A DNA stretch of 5,605 nt from Spirochaetales bacterium (GTDB lineage: Bacteria; Spirochaetota; Spirochaetia; Sphaerochaetales; Sphaerochaetaceae). The notes beneath the pieces were generated by a model that saw only the letters and a list, made by a program, of their open reading frames with translations, was not told where the DNA came from and ran no database searches. The stretch's first letter is position 1; each line of letters begins with the position of its first letter. Where the stretch lies: positions 1 to 5,605 of the forward strand of contig JAAYQY010000265.1 of NCBI GenBank assembly GCA_012519125.1, given 5' to 3'. Made by a program: the position numbers and the translations under genes. This document shows positions 1-5,605 of this stretch, in pieces.

Positions 1-361
1 GAAGGGAGTGGAATACGCCTCCCGGCCCGCCATTTTCCCCATAAACCTGATGCACCCCATATTGAAGCGGAATCTTCCAATCCTCGTCCCAAAGCTGGAA
101 CCTGTTGCCAACTTCAATGGAAGAGATGATGAAGTCTGCTCCCTGGAAAGCGGCTCTTCGATCGGTAGTAGCATTCACTGTGTAGGACAGCTTGTGCTTC
201 TGCAAGAACTCCTTGGTGGTTTTCAACACAACTTCCAAGGCAGTGGCATTGATATCAAGCAAGGTGATCTCACAGCCCTTGAGTAAGGTGCTGTTGAAGA
301 TGTCTCCGAGCGTACCATAGCCGAACTGGATACTCCCAGCACCAACCAGAACAATTTTCAT
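1..361 (-). CDS. Glycoside hydrolase family 4 enzyme (alpha-glycosidase type), N-terminal part
   Basis: This is the first 120 codons of a GH4 enzyme; the rest lies beyond the left edge. I translated it by hand from the ATG at 359-361. The protein opens with a Rossmann NAD-binding turn (MKIVLVGAGSIQFGYG). A strand ending in an acidic residue follows (LLDIN, Asp36), the usual partner of the NAD ribose. Residues 101-120 carry YGVHQVYGENGGPGG, which matches the GH4 GPGG segment near the active site. GH4 enzymes are cytoplasmic, need NAD and a divalent metal, and cleave glycosides through an oxidation-elimination mechanism. Members act on alpha-galactosides, alpha-glucosides, uronides or phosphorylated sugars, and I cannot pick the substrate here. 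AGGAG at 371-375 lies 9 bases before the start, directly behind the permease stop codon, so it is the next gene of the sugar operon. Family membership is firm; specificity is open. Confidence 0.9.
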   Translation of the reverse strand, partial: MKIVLVGAGSIQFGYGTLGDIFNSTLLKGCEITLLDINATALEVVLKTTKEFLQKHKLSYTVNATTDRRAAFQGADFIISSIEVGNRFQLWDEDWKIPLQYGVHQVYGENGGPGGVFHSL

Positions 362-375
362 CTCTTCTCTCTCCT

Positions 376-1263
376 CTATTTTATCGAACCTTCAACCATA
401 CCCTTGATGATGTATCGTTGCGCAAAGATGTACAGAACTATGATCGGAAGCATCGCAATCAGGGTGGACGTGAGGATCAGGTCCCACTGCTTGAGGTACG
501 CTCCGGCAAAAGCGGTAACGGCAATCGGAATGGTCTGCACCTTACCATTTGAACCTAAGACCAGCAATGGCAACAGGTAGTCGTTCCAGATCCAGATTCC
601 GTTGAGAATCAGGACCGTCACGATGATCGGCTGCAAGAGCGGAAATACGATTTTGAAGAAAATCTTGCTTCTGGGGCAGCCGTCAATGGTTGCAGACTCC
701 TCAATTTCCAAGGGAATGCTCTTGATGAACCCATGGAAAATGAAAATCGAGAGGGGGCTTCCAAAGCCAAGATAAGCAAAGACGATGCCTGGAATGGTCC
801 CCAGCAGGCGGATATTGATGAAATTGCCGCTGATGCGCATCCAACGAACCAGAGGATACATCAGCACCTGGAACGGGATGACCATGGCGGATACAAATGC
901 CATGAAAAGCAGTGTCGACCACCATGTCTTGTTGCGCACCATCACCCAGGCAGCCATCGCCGAACAGACAGCGATCACCAAGAGGGAGAAGACCGTAATG
1001 AGAATGCTGTCAACAAAGGCCCCCAGATAGTCGACGGTCGGATTGTTGAAGATGAGGGAGACGTTGGTCCCCAGTTGTTTCCAGGATTCAGGAAGAGCGA
1101 TTGCATTGAAAATGATCTCCCTGGAAGTCTTCGCCGAGTTCAGCACTACCATGAAGAAGGGGAACATGAACAGGATGAAGAGCAGGATCGTCAGAATTTC
1201 CAATACCAGCATCTCAGGCTTCAGGATTCGGTTTTTCTTATTCAATTTGATGGTATCACTCAC
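376..1263 (-). CDS. Carbohydrate ABC transporter permease, MalG type (CUT1)
   Basis: This is an inner-membrane permease subunit, 295 residues, the normal length for the family. About six hydrophobic segments are visible, at residues 17-42, 80-108, 114-140, 153-180, 202-235 and 262-282. The cytoplasmic EAA loop, which contacts the ATPase, lies at about 185-213 (EIEESATIDGCPRSKIFFKI, then a PLLQPI segment). The short N-terminal tail followed directly by the first membrane helix, and the C-terminus ending a few residues after the last helix, are typical of MalG-like partners. The start codon is GTG (1261-1263), inside the stop region of the upstream permease (4-bp GTGA overlap), preceded by GAGGTGGAG at 1266-1274. 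This arrangement suggests translational coupling and equal amounts of the two permeases. The sugar carried cannot be read from the permease itself. Confidence 0.95.
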   Translation of the reverse strand: MSDTIKLNKKNRILKPEMLVLEILTILLFILFMFPFFMVVLNSAKTSREIIFNAIALPESWKQLGTNVSLIFNNPTVDYLGAFVDSILITVFSLLVIAVCSAMAAWVMVRNKTWWSTLLFMAFVSAMVIPFQVLMYPLVRWMRISGNFINIRLLGTIPGIVFAYLGFGSPLSIFIFHGFIKSIPLEIEESATIDGCPRSKIFFKIVFPLLQPIIVTVLILNGIWIWNDYLLPLLVLGSNGKVQTIPIAVTAFAGAYLKQWDLILTSTLIAMLPIIVLYIFAQRYIIKGMVEGSIK

Positions 1264-2147
1264 ATCTCCACCTCTTTCTTCTTGTTTACGGAAACCTGAA
1301 TCAGCGAAACCACCAATAGTGCCACAAAGAGCACCACTGCCTTGGCTTGTGCTTCAGCCATCCTGTTTGCCGTCGCGGTATTGAAGATATTCATAGCCAA
1401 CAACTGGCTGGCTTTGACCGGGGTGTCCATGAACCGTGTTGCAGGCCCACCATTGGTAAGGGTCAGGTTCATGTCAAACTGTTTGAATGATGTTGTCAGG
1501 GTAAGAAACAAGGAGATGGTAAACGCATTCGCCATCATGGGCAACAGGATATGGAGAACCCTGGAGATGAAGGGAGCCCCATCAACACTCGCCGCCTCCA
1601 TGAGGGAGGACGGGATGCTTTGGATCGAGGCCACGAAAATCAGCATGATATACCCGGCATACTGCCAGGTATTTACCACAGCCATGGTCCAGATAACCGT
1701 ATGGGGAAGGCTGAGAAAGGATGTTTCCAGGAATTTGATCGAGTAGGTGGTACCCAGGCTCACCAGGATATTGTTCAGGATGAACTGCCAGATGTAGCCC
1801 AATACGATTCCCCCGATCAGGTAGGGGACGAAAAAGCCGGCCCGATAGAAGTTCCTCCGCTTGATCTTGCTGGTAACCACCAAGGAGAGGACGAAACTCA
1901 CGATGTTGATCAGAACGATGTTGATCAATGTGTAGGCAATCGTAATGAGAAACGAATACACAAAGTCAGGAGAGTTCGCAAGGTTGCTGAAGTTGCGTAA
2001 TCCAACAAAATTGACATTGTTGCTGACACCGTTCCAATCAGTAACCGAGTAGTAAAGACCGAAGAAGAACGGAATGACGATGATCATGAAAAAGGCGAAG
2101 ACACAAGGCGCCACAAACAGGATATTGACGGCACGGCTCTGTTTCAT
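1260..2147 (-). CDS. Carbohydrate ABC transporter permease, MalF type (CUT1)
   Basis: This is the first permease subunit of the sugar importer, 295 residues. Hydrophobic segments are seen at about 8-34, 63-92, 103-128, 148-174, 200-222 and 268-287. After the first helix comes the stretch LYYSVTDWNG, typical of MalF/UgpA-like permeases. The EAA loop is at about 179-206 (SLMEAASVDGAPFISRVLHI), with the conserved Gly at 190. Unlike enterobacterial MalF it has no large periplasmic insert, as is usual for CUT1 systems outside that group. The ATG at 2145-2147 has AGGGAG at 2157-2162, 9 bases upstream. It follows the binding-protein gene after an 80-bp gap that holds a strong stem-loop, and it overlaps the next permease by 4 bp. 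It should pair with that permease to form the membrane channel. Confidence 0.95.
   Translation of the reverse strand: MKQSRAVNILFVAPCVFAFFMIIVIPFFFGLYYSVTDWNGVSNNVNFVGLRNFSNLANSPDFVYSFLITIAYTLINIVLINIVSFVLSLVVTSKIKRRNFYRAGFFVPYLIGGIVLGYIWQFILNNILVSLGTTYSIKFLETSFLSLPHTVIWTMAVVNTWQYAGYIMLIFVASIQSIPSSLMEAASVDGAPFISRVLHILLPMMANAFTISLFLTLTTSFKQFDMNLTLTNGGPATRFMDTPVKASQLLAMNIFNTATANRMAEAQAKAVVLFVALLVVSLIQVSVNKKKEVEM
1266..1274 (-). promoter_or_regulatory. Ribosome site supporting the GTG start of the MalG-type permease
   Basis: GAGGTGGAG in the leftward transcript, inside the 3' end of the upstream permease gene, lies a few bases before the GTG at 1261-1263. No in-frame ATG lies close by at the position where the family's short N-terminal tail should begin. 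The GTG and this site are therefore the best explanation for the start. Confidence 0.7.
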
Positions 2148-2186
2148 TTCTGATTACTCCCTAGCAGTATGGACAGCGATCAAAGG

Positions 2187-2219
2187 TTCTTGCACAGAGA
2201 CAATGCCTCTGTGCAAGAA
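2187..2219 (-). repeat. Perfect 13-bp stem-loop between binding-protein and permease genes
   Basis: Two perfectly complementary 13-base arms, 2187-2199 (TTCTTGCACAGAG) and 2207-2219 (CTCTGTGCAAGAA), enclose a 7-base loop. The hairpin begins 9 bases after the binding-protein stop codon and ends about 25 bases before the permease Shine-Dalgarno. In the leftward transcript no T run follows, so it does not look like an ordinary intrinsic terminator. In ABC sugar operons such a hairpin often protects the upstream binding-protein mRNA from 3' decay, giving more binding protein than permease. That role is inferred here; the structure itself is plain in the sequence. Confidence 0.85.
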
Positions 2220-2228
2220 TCAAGGCTA

Positions 2229-3506
2229 TTACATGTTGGGAAGATCGGCTACAGCTCTCTTCATATCGGCAATGAACCGATCCAGATTGTTCTGGTTCTG
2301 GGCAAACAGATCGAAGATCGGGCCGAAGACGTTCTGGCCGGCACCATCAGGAAGCATTCCGAAGAATACCCCATAGTTGCCACCCTTGGCATTTGCAGCC
2401 ATCAGGGCCTGGCTCAACTGACCAGCGGGCTGGAGAGTGACGGACTTGAAGGCAGGAATCATACCAGCCTGGTTGACCATGTAGTCATGTCCATCGGCAG
2501 TGGTAGCCATTGCAGTCAGGAAAGCCTTTGCAGCCTCAGCATTCGGGCTCTCTGCATTGACGCAGTACCAGCTCGGAGCAAAGAGATACAGACCCTTCTG
2601 TTCCTTGTCGAGGAATGCATGGGGAGCATAGCCTACCTTGAAGGTGACACCAAGCTGCTTGAGGTTGGGATCGACCCAGTTGCCCTGATGCAGGAATGCA
2701 GTCTTGCCCTGGGCAAATGCACCAACCTGGTCATCATAGCTGCCGTTGAGCAGGATTTTCTGGTCGGCATACTTGAAGAGCAGCTGCAGATACTTTGCAT
2801 ACTGCAGGAACCGAGCGTCATCCAATTTGCCGTTGAGGGCCATGTCGATGATGCTGGTATCGTTGAAGTCAAGACCACCACCCCAGTAGGTAGCCAAGTT
2901 GTGCTGGGCAGCAACCCACCACATGCCGCCGGCAACAGATGCTGCCATGGAAACAGGTGCGTCGATACCAAGCTGGGCTTTCTTTGCTTCAAGCGTTTGG
3001 AATGCTTTCTCATACGCAGCGCGGGTGGTCAGCGTAGCCGGATCAATTCCTGCCTTGGCAAGAATGTCGGCGTTGTAAGCCAAGCCGTAGCCTTCGATTG
3101 CAACGGGGAAGCCATACACTTTGCCATCAACCTTGAAAGCAAGATCGGTGTCAGCTACCCAGCTCTGGTCGCTGAGGTCAGCAATGTAATCCTTCCAAAT
3201 GTCGTAGCCGCCGCGGCCTTCGATTACGAAGATGTCAGGCATCTGCCCCGACTGGGCCTTTGCCTTGAGCGCCCCACCGTAGTCAGCACCACCACCAAGG
3301 GTTTCCACCTTAACCGTCACACCAGGAGTTGCTGCAGAATACTTGGCAGCATAGCCATCGATGGCGTCCTTGATCTCAACCTTGAGCTGGAACATGTTGA
3401 CCGTTACATCCTTGGATGTTTCCTGGACTCCGGCGCCGAAAACCGATCCGGCTACCATGAGTACCATGAGGCTCAAAGCCACCATTTTCAACAGTGATTT
3501 CCTCAT
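2229..3506 (-). CDS. Periplasmic sugar-binding protein of ABC importer (family 1 extracellular solute-binding protein)
   Basis: This 425-residue protein is the substrate-capturing part of the importer. Residues 1-24 are a signal peptide: basic start MRKSLLK, then a Met/Leu/Val-rich core, with probable cleavage after VFG (before AGVQE). There is no cysteine at the cleavage site, so it is probably soluble in the periplasm rather than a lipoprotein. The mature part has the family pattern: GYAAKYSAATPGVTVKVETL early on, then GALKAKAQSGQMPDIFVIEG, then KVYGFPVAIEGYGLAYNADI, and a late aromatic-rich binding region (FAPSWYCVNAE). I chose the ATG at 3504-3506 because AGGAG sits 6 bases upstream and the signal peptide begins there. 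A GTG further upstream in the same frame (3573-3575) falls on the predicted transcription start and operator. It is the first gene of the operon and is followed by both permeases. The ligand is probably an oligosaccharide or glycoside matching the GH4 enzyme, but the sequence does not say which. Confidence 0.95.
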   Translation of the reverse strand: MRKSLLKMVALSLMVLMVAGSVFGAGVQETSKDVTVNMFQLKVEIKDAIDGYAAKYSAATPGVTVKVETLGGGADYGGALKAKAQSGQMPDIFVIEGRGGYDIWKDYIADLSDQSWVADTDLAFKVDGKVYGFPVAIEGYGLAYNADILAKAGIDPATLTTRAAYEKAFQTLEAKKAQLGIDAPVSMAASVAGGMWWVAAQHNLATYWGGGLDFNDTSIIDMALNGKLDDARFLQYAKYLQLLFKYADQKILLNGSYDDQVGAFAQGKTAFLHQGNWVDPNLKQLGVTFKVGYAPHAFLDKEQKGLYLFAPSWYCVNAESPNAEAAKAFLTAMATTADGHDYMVNQAGMIPAFKSVTLQPAGQLSQALMAANAKGGNYGVFFGMLPDGAGQNVFGPIFDLFAQNQNNLDRFIADMKRAVADLPNM

Positions 3507-3512
3507 TTTTTT

Positions 3513-3517
3513 CTCCT
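3513..3517 (-). promoter_or_regulatory. Shine-Dalgarno AGGAG that fixes the binding-protein start
   Basis: AGGAG in the leftward transcript, flanked by A-rich sequence on both sides, lies 6 bases before the ATG at 3504-3506. It is the strongest ribosome site in the leader and decides between this ATG and the upstream in-frame GTG. The A-rich surroundings should keep it unpaired, in keeping with high expression of a binding protein. Confidence 0.85.
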
Positions 3518-3559
3518 TTTTTTTCGTGCTGATGATACGTCTACCTACCTTTTGTCTGT

Positions 3560-3577
3560 AGGTGTTTCGTAACACCT
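3560..3577. promoter_or_regulatory. Operator-like 18-bp palindrome at the sugar operon start site
   Basis: AGGTGTTTCGTAACACCT has eight of nine symmetric base pairs matching around a central CG. It covers about +1 to +18 relative to the start predicted from the -10 box, a position where a bound repressor would block initiation. Even-length palindromes with a central CG are the normal target of LacI/GalR-family regulators, so a sugar-responsive repressor is the best guess. No regulator gene is in the window. An alternative reading is a 5'-terminal RNA hairpin (7-bp stem, 4-base loop) that stabilises the transcript. Confidence 0.6.
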
Positions 3578-3583
3578 AGCCAA

Positions 3584-3611
3584 AGTATACCACGCCTTTC
3601 CAACCTGTCAA
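3584..3611 (-). promoter_or_regulatory. Sigma-70 type promoter of the sugar-uptake operon
   Basis: On the minus strand a perfect -35 TTGACA (3606-3611) is followed after 16 bp by TATACT (3584-3589). TGG lies immediately before the TATACT, making an extended -10. The predicted start is about 3577, giving a leader of roughly 70 bases ahead of the binding-protein gene. The promoter lies downstream of the terminator of the topA unit, so the sugar operon should be transcribed independently. Confidence 0.8.
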
Positions 3612-3671
3612 CGAATGAAAGAAGAATTTGCACAGAAGGAAACAGGGACTGCTTTGTCTGATTCAGGAAAG

Positions 3672-3701
3672 AAAAAACCGCCGGGAACAGGTCCAGGCGG
3701 T
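3672..3701 (-). terminator. Intrinsic terminator of the topA/PIN-protein unit
   Basis: In the leftward transcript ACCGCC (3696-3701) pairs with GGCGGT (3677-3682). The stem can extend past one mismatch by a GG/CC pair to leave a 7-base loop. A run of six T residues overlaps and follows the stem (3672-3677). It starts about 24 bases after the stop codon of the PIN-domain gene and ends about 60 bases before the -35 box of the next operon. It therefore cleanly separates the two units. Confidence 0.9.
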
Positions 3702-3724
3702 GAGAAATTTGGCATAGGTACAAT

Positions 3725-4840
3725 CTACAACAGCACAACAAACAGCAATAAGGCCAAAATGAGCAGCACAACAAGCACCACAGAGGCACGCTTGATGAAG
3801 CGCTTCTTCTGCATCTCCAACCGCTGCCCCACCGTTTGCTTGAGTTTCTCTCTCTCCAGCCTCTTCTCCTCTTCTTCAAGCTTTCTCTGCCGTTCTTCCT
3901 CTGCCTTCAGCTCCGCCTCACGCTTCTTCTGGTTTGCAGCAATTTGTTTTGCTTCCTGCTCCTTGAGGTCAAGGTAGCAGCGACCACAGAGGACCATGCC
4001 TTCACAAGCATGCAGGTCATCATAATAACTCTCATTGCACTCAGGGCAGATGTAGCAACGCTTGAGCTTGCCCTCCTCGATGAGCTTGCAAGCCACCATC
4101 TGGTGTGCATACTGCTCGGCATCGGCTCTCTTGCGGCCGAAAAAACGCCGATACCAAGGCTTTTTCATCTCTTGCTTTGGATGTTGCTCCAGCTGTTGGG
4201 CGAGCCGCACAATCCGCTCACTCAGCCCACGATCCTGCGTAACAAGCAACAAGCTCTTGGTTGCTCCGATCTGAGAGAACAGACTGACCAAGTGATCGTC
4301 TGCAATACCCGTACTACCGGTATCCCCGATGCGCACCAAGCCCCTGCGGGCAAGCTGGCGGATCAGGTCGGGACGAATGGTGGAGCGGACCCGTACTTCC
4401 TTGTCCTTCTCCGGATTGTCCTTCAAACCGTGCAGCTCCTCAAGCGTCTTCTCGAGGATGATCAGTTTTTTCTTGCGCCGTTTGAGAATCGGCTCTGCAT
4501 CAGTTACGAAGTGCAGAAACCAGTCCTCCTGGATAATCGGCGCAGTATCGACGTAAATCTCATCAAAGGAGCGCAGTTGCTCATCCAATACCTCCTCGTA
4601 GGACGTATCGGAGTGGGTGAATCGAGACCGGTCACCAACCTTACAGGCGATGACCTCACGATACAGACCCATCTCACTGGCCGGGTTTGAACCCTCCAGG
4701 TTGATCCCCACACCCCTGAGAATGCTTTGCACCTTCTCCTTACTCAGGCGAAACTCACTGGAGAGCTGCTCTACCGTATCCTCGGTAGCTATTGTCTCCA
4801 CATGCCTGGCAGGGGGTCGCTTTCCCAAAAGTCTTGCCAT
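3725..4840 (-). CDS. PIN-domain protein with zinc-ribbon-like cysteines, coiled coil and C-terminal membrane anchor
   Basis: I do not recognise this 371-residue protein as a named gene; the call rests on its visible parts. Residues 19-46 (DTVEQLSSEFRLSKEKVQSI) look like a small helix-turn-helix. Residues 94-215 resemble a PIN ribonuclease fold: IYVDTAPII (Asp98), ILEKTLEELHGLK (Glu134/135), ADDHLVSLF (Asp181/182) and LLVTQDRGLSERI (Asp203), in the order of the PIN acidic tetrad. Residues 262-288 hold six cysteines (C262, C265, C268, C279, C285, C288), including CPEC and CGRC pairs, which suggests metal binding. Residues 290-345 are Lys/Glu/Arg-rich and probably coiled coil. Residues 352-371 are a hydrophobic tail that would anchor the protein with its bulk in the cytoplasm. 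It starts 12 bases after topA with only a weak purine-rich ribosome site, so the two are probably co-transcribed. RNA cleavage at the membrane is an inference; activity and target are unknown. Confidence 0.85.
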   Translation of the reverse strand: MARLLGKRPPARHVETIATEDTVEQLSSEFRLSKEKVQSILRGVGINLEGSNPASEMGLYREVIACKVGDRSRFTHSDTSYEEVLDEQLRSFDEIYVDTAPIIQEDWFLHFVTDAEPILKRRKKKLIILEKTLEELHGLKDNPEKDKEVRVRSTIRPDLIRQLARRGLVRIGDTGSTGIADDHLVSLFSQIGATKSLLLVTQDRGLSERIVRLAQQLEQHPKQEMKKPWYRRFFGRKRADAEQYAHQMVACKLIEEGKLKRCYICPECNESYYDDLHACEGMVLCGRCYLDLKEQEAKQIAANQKKREAELKAEEERQRKLEEEEKRLEREKLKQTVGQRLEMQKKRFIKRASVVLVVLLILALLLFVVLL

Positions 4841-4852
4841 ACTCTTCTTTCT

Positions 4853-5605
4853 TTATCCCTTTGCACGCTTGGTGCTGATAATCTGCACGGCCTCTTCATG
4901 GGTAAGGGAGTTGGCTTTCGCCTCATCCTTCTTGAATTCGTTGGGAAGGGCAATATTCTCCTTGCCAACTTTCAAATAGAAGCCGTACCGACCGGTGGCC
5001 AATGCCACTGTCTCGTTTTCGAACGTACCCAGATCCTTCACAACGGAGGCTTTGGCCGTTCTTGCTTGTGTCTTTCGCCCCCCACCTTTGGCAGGGGTTT
5101 TCTCCTCTTTGAGCAGCTGGAGAGCTTGCTCAAGGGTAATGGAGAAGAGATGTTGGTCGCTGTCGTTCTTTCGTAGGTTCCTGATCTCAGACTTACAGGC
5201 CACAAACGGCCCATACTTACCTTTGTGTGCAATAACCTCATTTCCCTCGGCATCTGTTCCCAGTACACGGGGCAACGAGAGGTAGCGCTTGGCAATCTCA
5301 AGGTCCTCGGTCTTCTGGGCATCCTGCACCCACTTGGGGATGCTTGCCCGTTTGGCTTCCTTGCCCTCCCCTTCCTGCCAATAGGGCCCGAAACGGCCGG
5401 TGAGCACTTGCACCGGAGCCCCTGATACTGGACCGCTTCCCAGGATCACCGGTTTGGCTTTCTCCTTGCCTTTGGCAATGAGCTGCTTGACTTGCTCATC
5501 GGTTACACTGCCCGGAAGCCAGTCTTGCGGAAGCGAGATGAACTGTGCCTGCTCATCGATCACATACGGTCCGTAGGGCCCGATCATGATGGGATTCTCC
5601 TCGGC
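4853..5605 (-). CDS. topA: DNA topoisomerase I, C-terminal part
   Basis: This is the last 250 codons of type IA topoisomerase, which relaxes negatively supercoiled DNA. The catalytic region lies beyond the right edge, and the reading frame stays open to base 5605. The fragment consists of the C-terminal DNA-binding repeats of TopA. Four cores of the form G-R/K-Y/F-G-P-Y/F are seen: GPYGPYVI (about 5562-5581), GRFGPYW (5378-5398), GKYGPFV (5201-5221) and GRYGFYLKVGKENIALP (4943-4993). Three of the cores are followed by a short helix of the TLEQALQLL/THEEAVQII/TDEQVKQLI type. The end is basic (KRAKG). The cysteine zinc fingers of the enterobacterial enzyme are absent, with only one cysteine in the fragment. 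Spirochaetes, actinobacteria and others are known to carry this repeat type of tail. The next gene starts 12 bases after the stop, suggesting an operon. Confidence 0.92.
   Translation of the reverse strand, partial: AEENPIMIGPYGPYVIDEQAQFISLPQDWLPGSVTDEQVKQLIAKGKEKAKPVILGSGPVSGAPVQVLTGRFGPYWQEGEGKEAKRASIPKWVQDAQKTEDLEIAKRYLSLPRVLGTDAEGNEVIAHKGKYGPFVACKSEIRNLRKNDSDQHLFSITLEQALQLLKEEKTPAKGGGRKTQARTAKASVVKDLGTFENETVALATGRYGFYLKVGKENIALPNEFKKDEAKANSLTHEEAVQIISTKRAKG

Noticed and set aside
733..1299. A 188-codon plus-strand open frame over the MalG-type permease
   Set aside because: It is very rich in His, Asp, Glu and Gln, as expected for the antisense of a membrane-protein gene. It has no family motif and overlaps a firm gene.
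2187..2219. Intrinsic terminator reading of the stem-loop after the binding-protein gene
   Set aside because: No T run follows on either strand, and the permease genes downstream have no visible promoter of their own in the 80-bp gap, so full termination would silence them.
2169..3497. A 442-codon open frame on the plus strand across the binding-protein gene
   Set aside because: It lies antisense to a gene with a clear signal peptide and family motifs. Its translation resembles no protein I know, and it has no convincing ribosome site. It is a by-product of codon usage on the other strand.
3507..3575. N-terminal extension of the binding protein from the GTG at 3573-3575
   Set aside because: The GTG lies on the predicted transcription start and palindrome. 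The added residues are basic and would bury the signal peptide, and the ATG at 3504-3506 has an ideal AGGAG.
3629..3637. TTGCACAGA, also found in the intergenic stem-loop at 2190-2198
   Set aside because: A shared 9-base word without matching flanks or the second arm of the hairpin; chance is the simpler explanation.
3836..4690. A 284-codon plus-strand open frame, rich in Leu, over the PIN-protein gene
   Set aside because: It is antisense to the Lys/Glu-rich coiled-coil coding region, which produces Leu/Phe/Ser-rich shadows. The minus-strand reading has a coherent domain order and operon spacing.

Overview
All genes I can support read leftward (minus strand), at about 50% GC by eye. The secretory leader style of the binding protein, the DNA topoisomerase I tail made of repeats without zinc fingers, and the sugar-ABC/GH4 gene content fit a free-living fermentative spirochaete of the Sphaerochaeta type. 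That assignment is my inference from recall, at about 0.6 confidence.

In transcription order from the right edge, the window starts with the C-terminal 250 codons of DNA topoisomerase I (topA, 4853-5605, cut by the window edge). Twelve bases further on is a 371-residue protein (3725-4840) with a helix-turn-helix-like start, a PIN-type nuclease domain, a cysteine cluster that looks like a zinc ribbon, a charged coiled coil and a C-terminal membrane anchor. A GC-rich hairpin followed by a T run (3672-3701) ends this housekeeping unit.

A second unit then begins from a strong-looking promoter (TTGACA, 16 bp, extended -10 TGG-TATACT; 3584-3611). An 18-bp palindrome with a central CG lies at the predicted transcription start. 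The genes are, in order: a periplasmic family-1 solute-binding protein (2229-3506); an 80-bp gap with a perfect 13-bp stem-loop; a MalF-type permease (1260-2147); a MalG-type permease that starts with GTG and overlaps it by 4 bp (376-1263); and the first 120 codons of a glycoside hydrolase family 4 enzyme (1-361, cut by the window edge).

The second unit reads as a sugar-uptake operon. The binding protein captures a saccharide in the periplasm, the two permeases move it across the inner membrane using an ATPase that is not in this window, and the NAD-dependent GH4 enzyme hydrolyses it in the cytoplasm. The operator-like palindrome suggests local repression relieved by sugar, and the intergenic stem-loop suggests that more binding protein than permease is made. 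I see no mobile element, CRISPR array, tRNA or rRNA. The least ordinary gene is the PIN/zinc-ribbon/tail-anchored protein behind topA.
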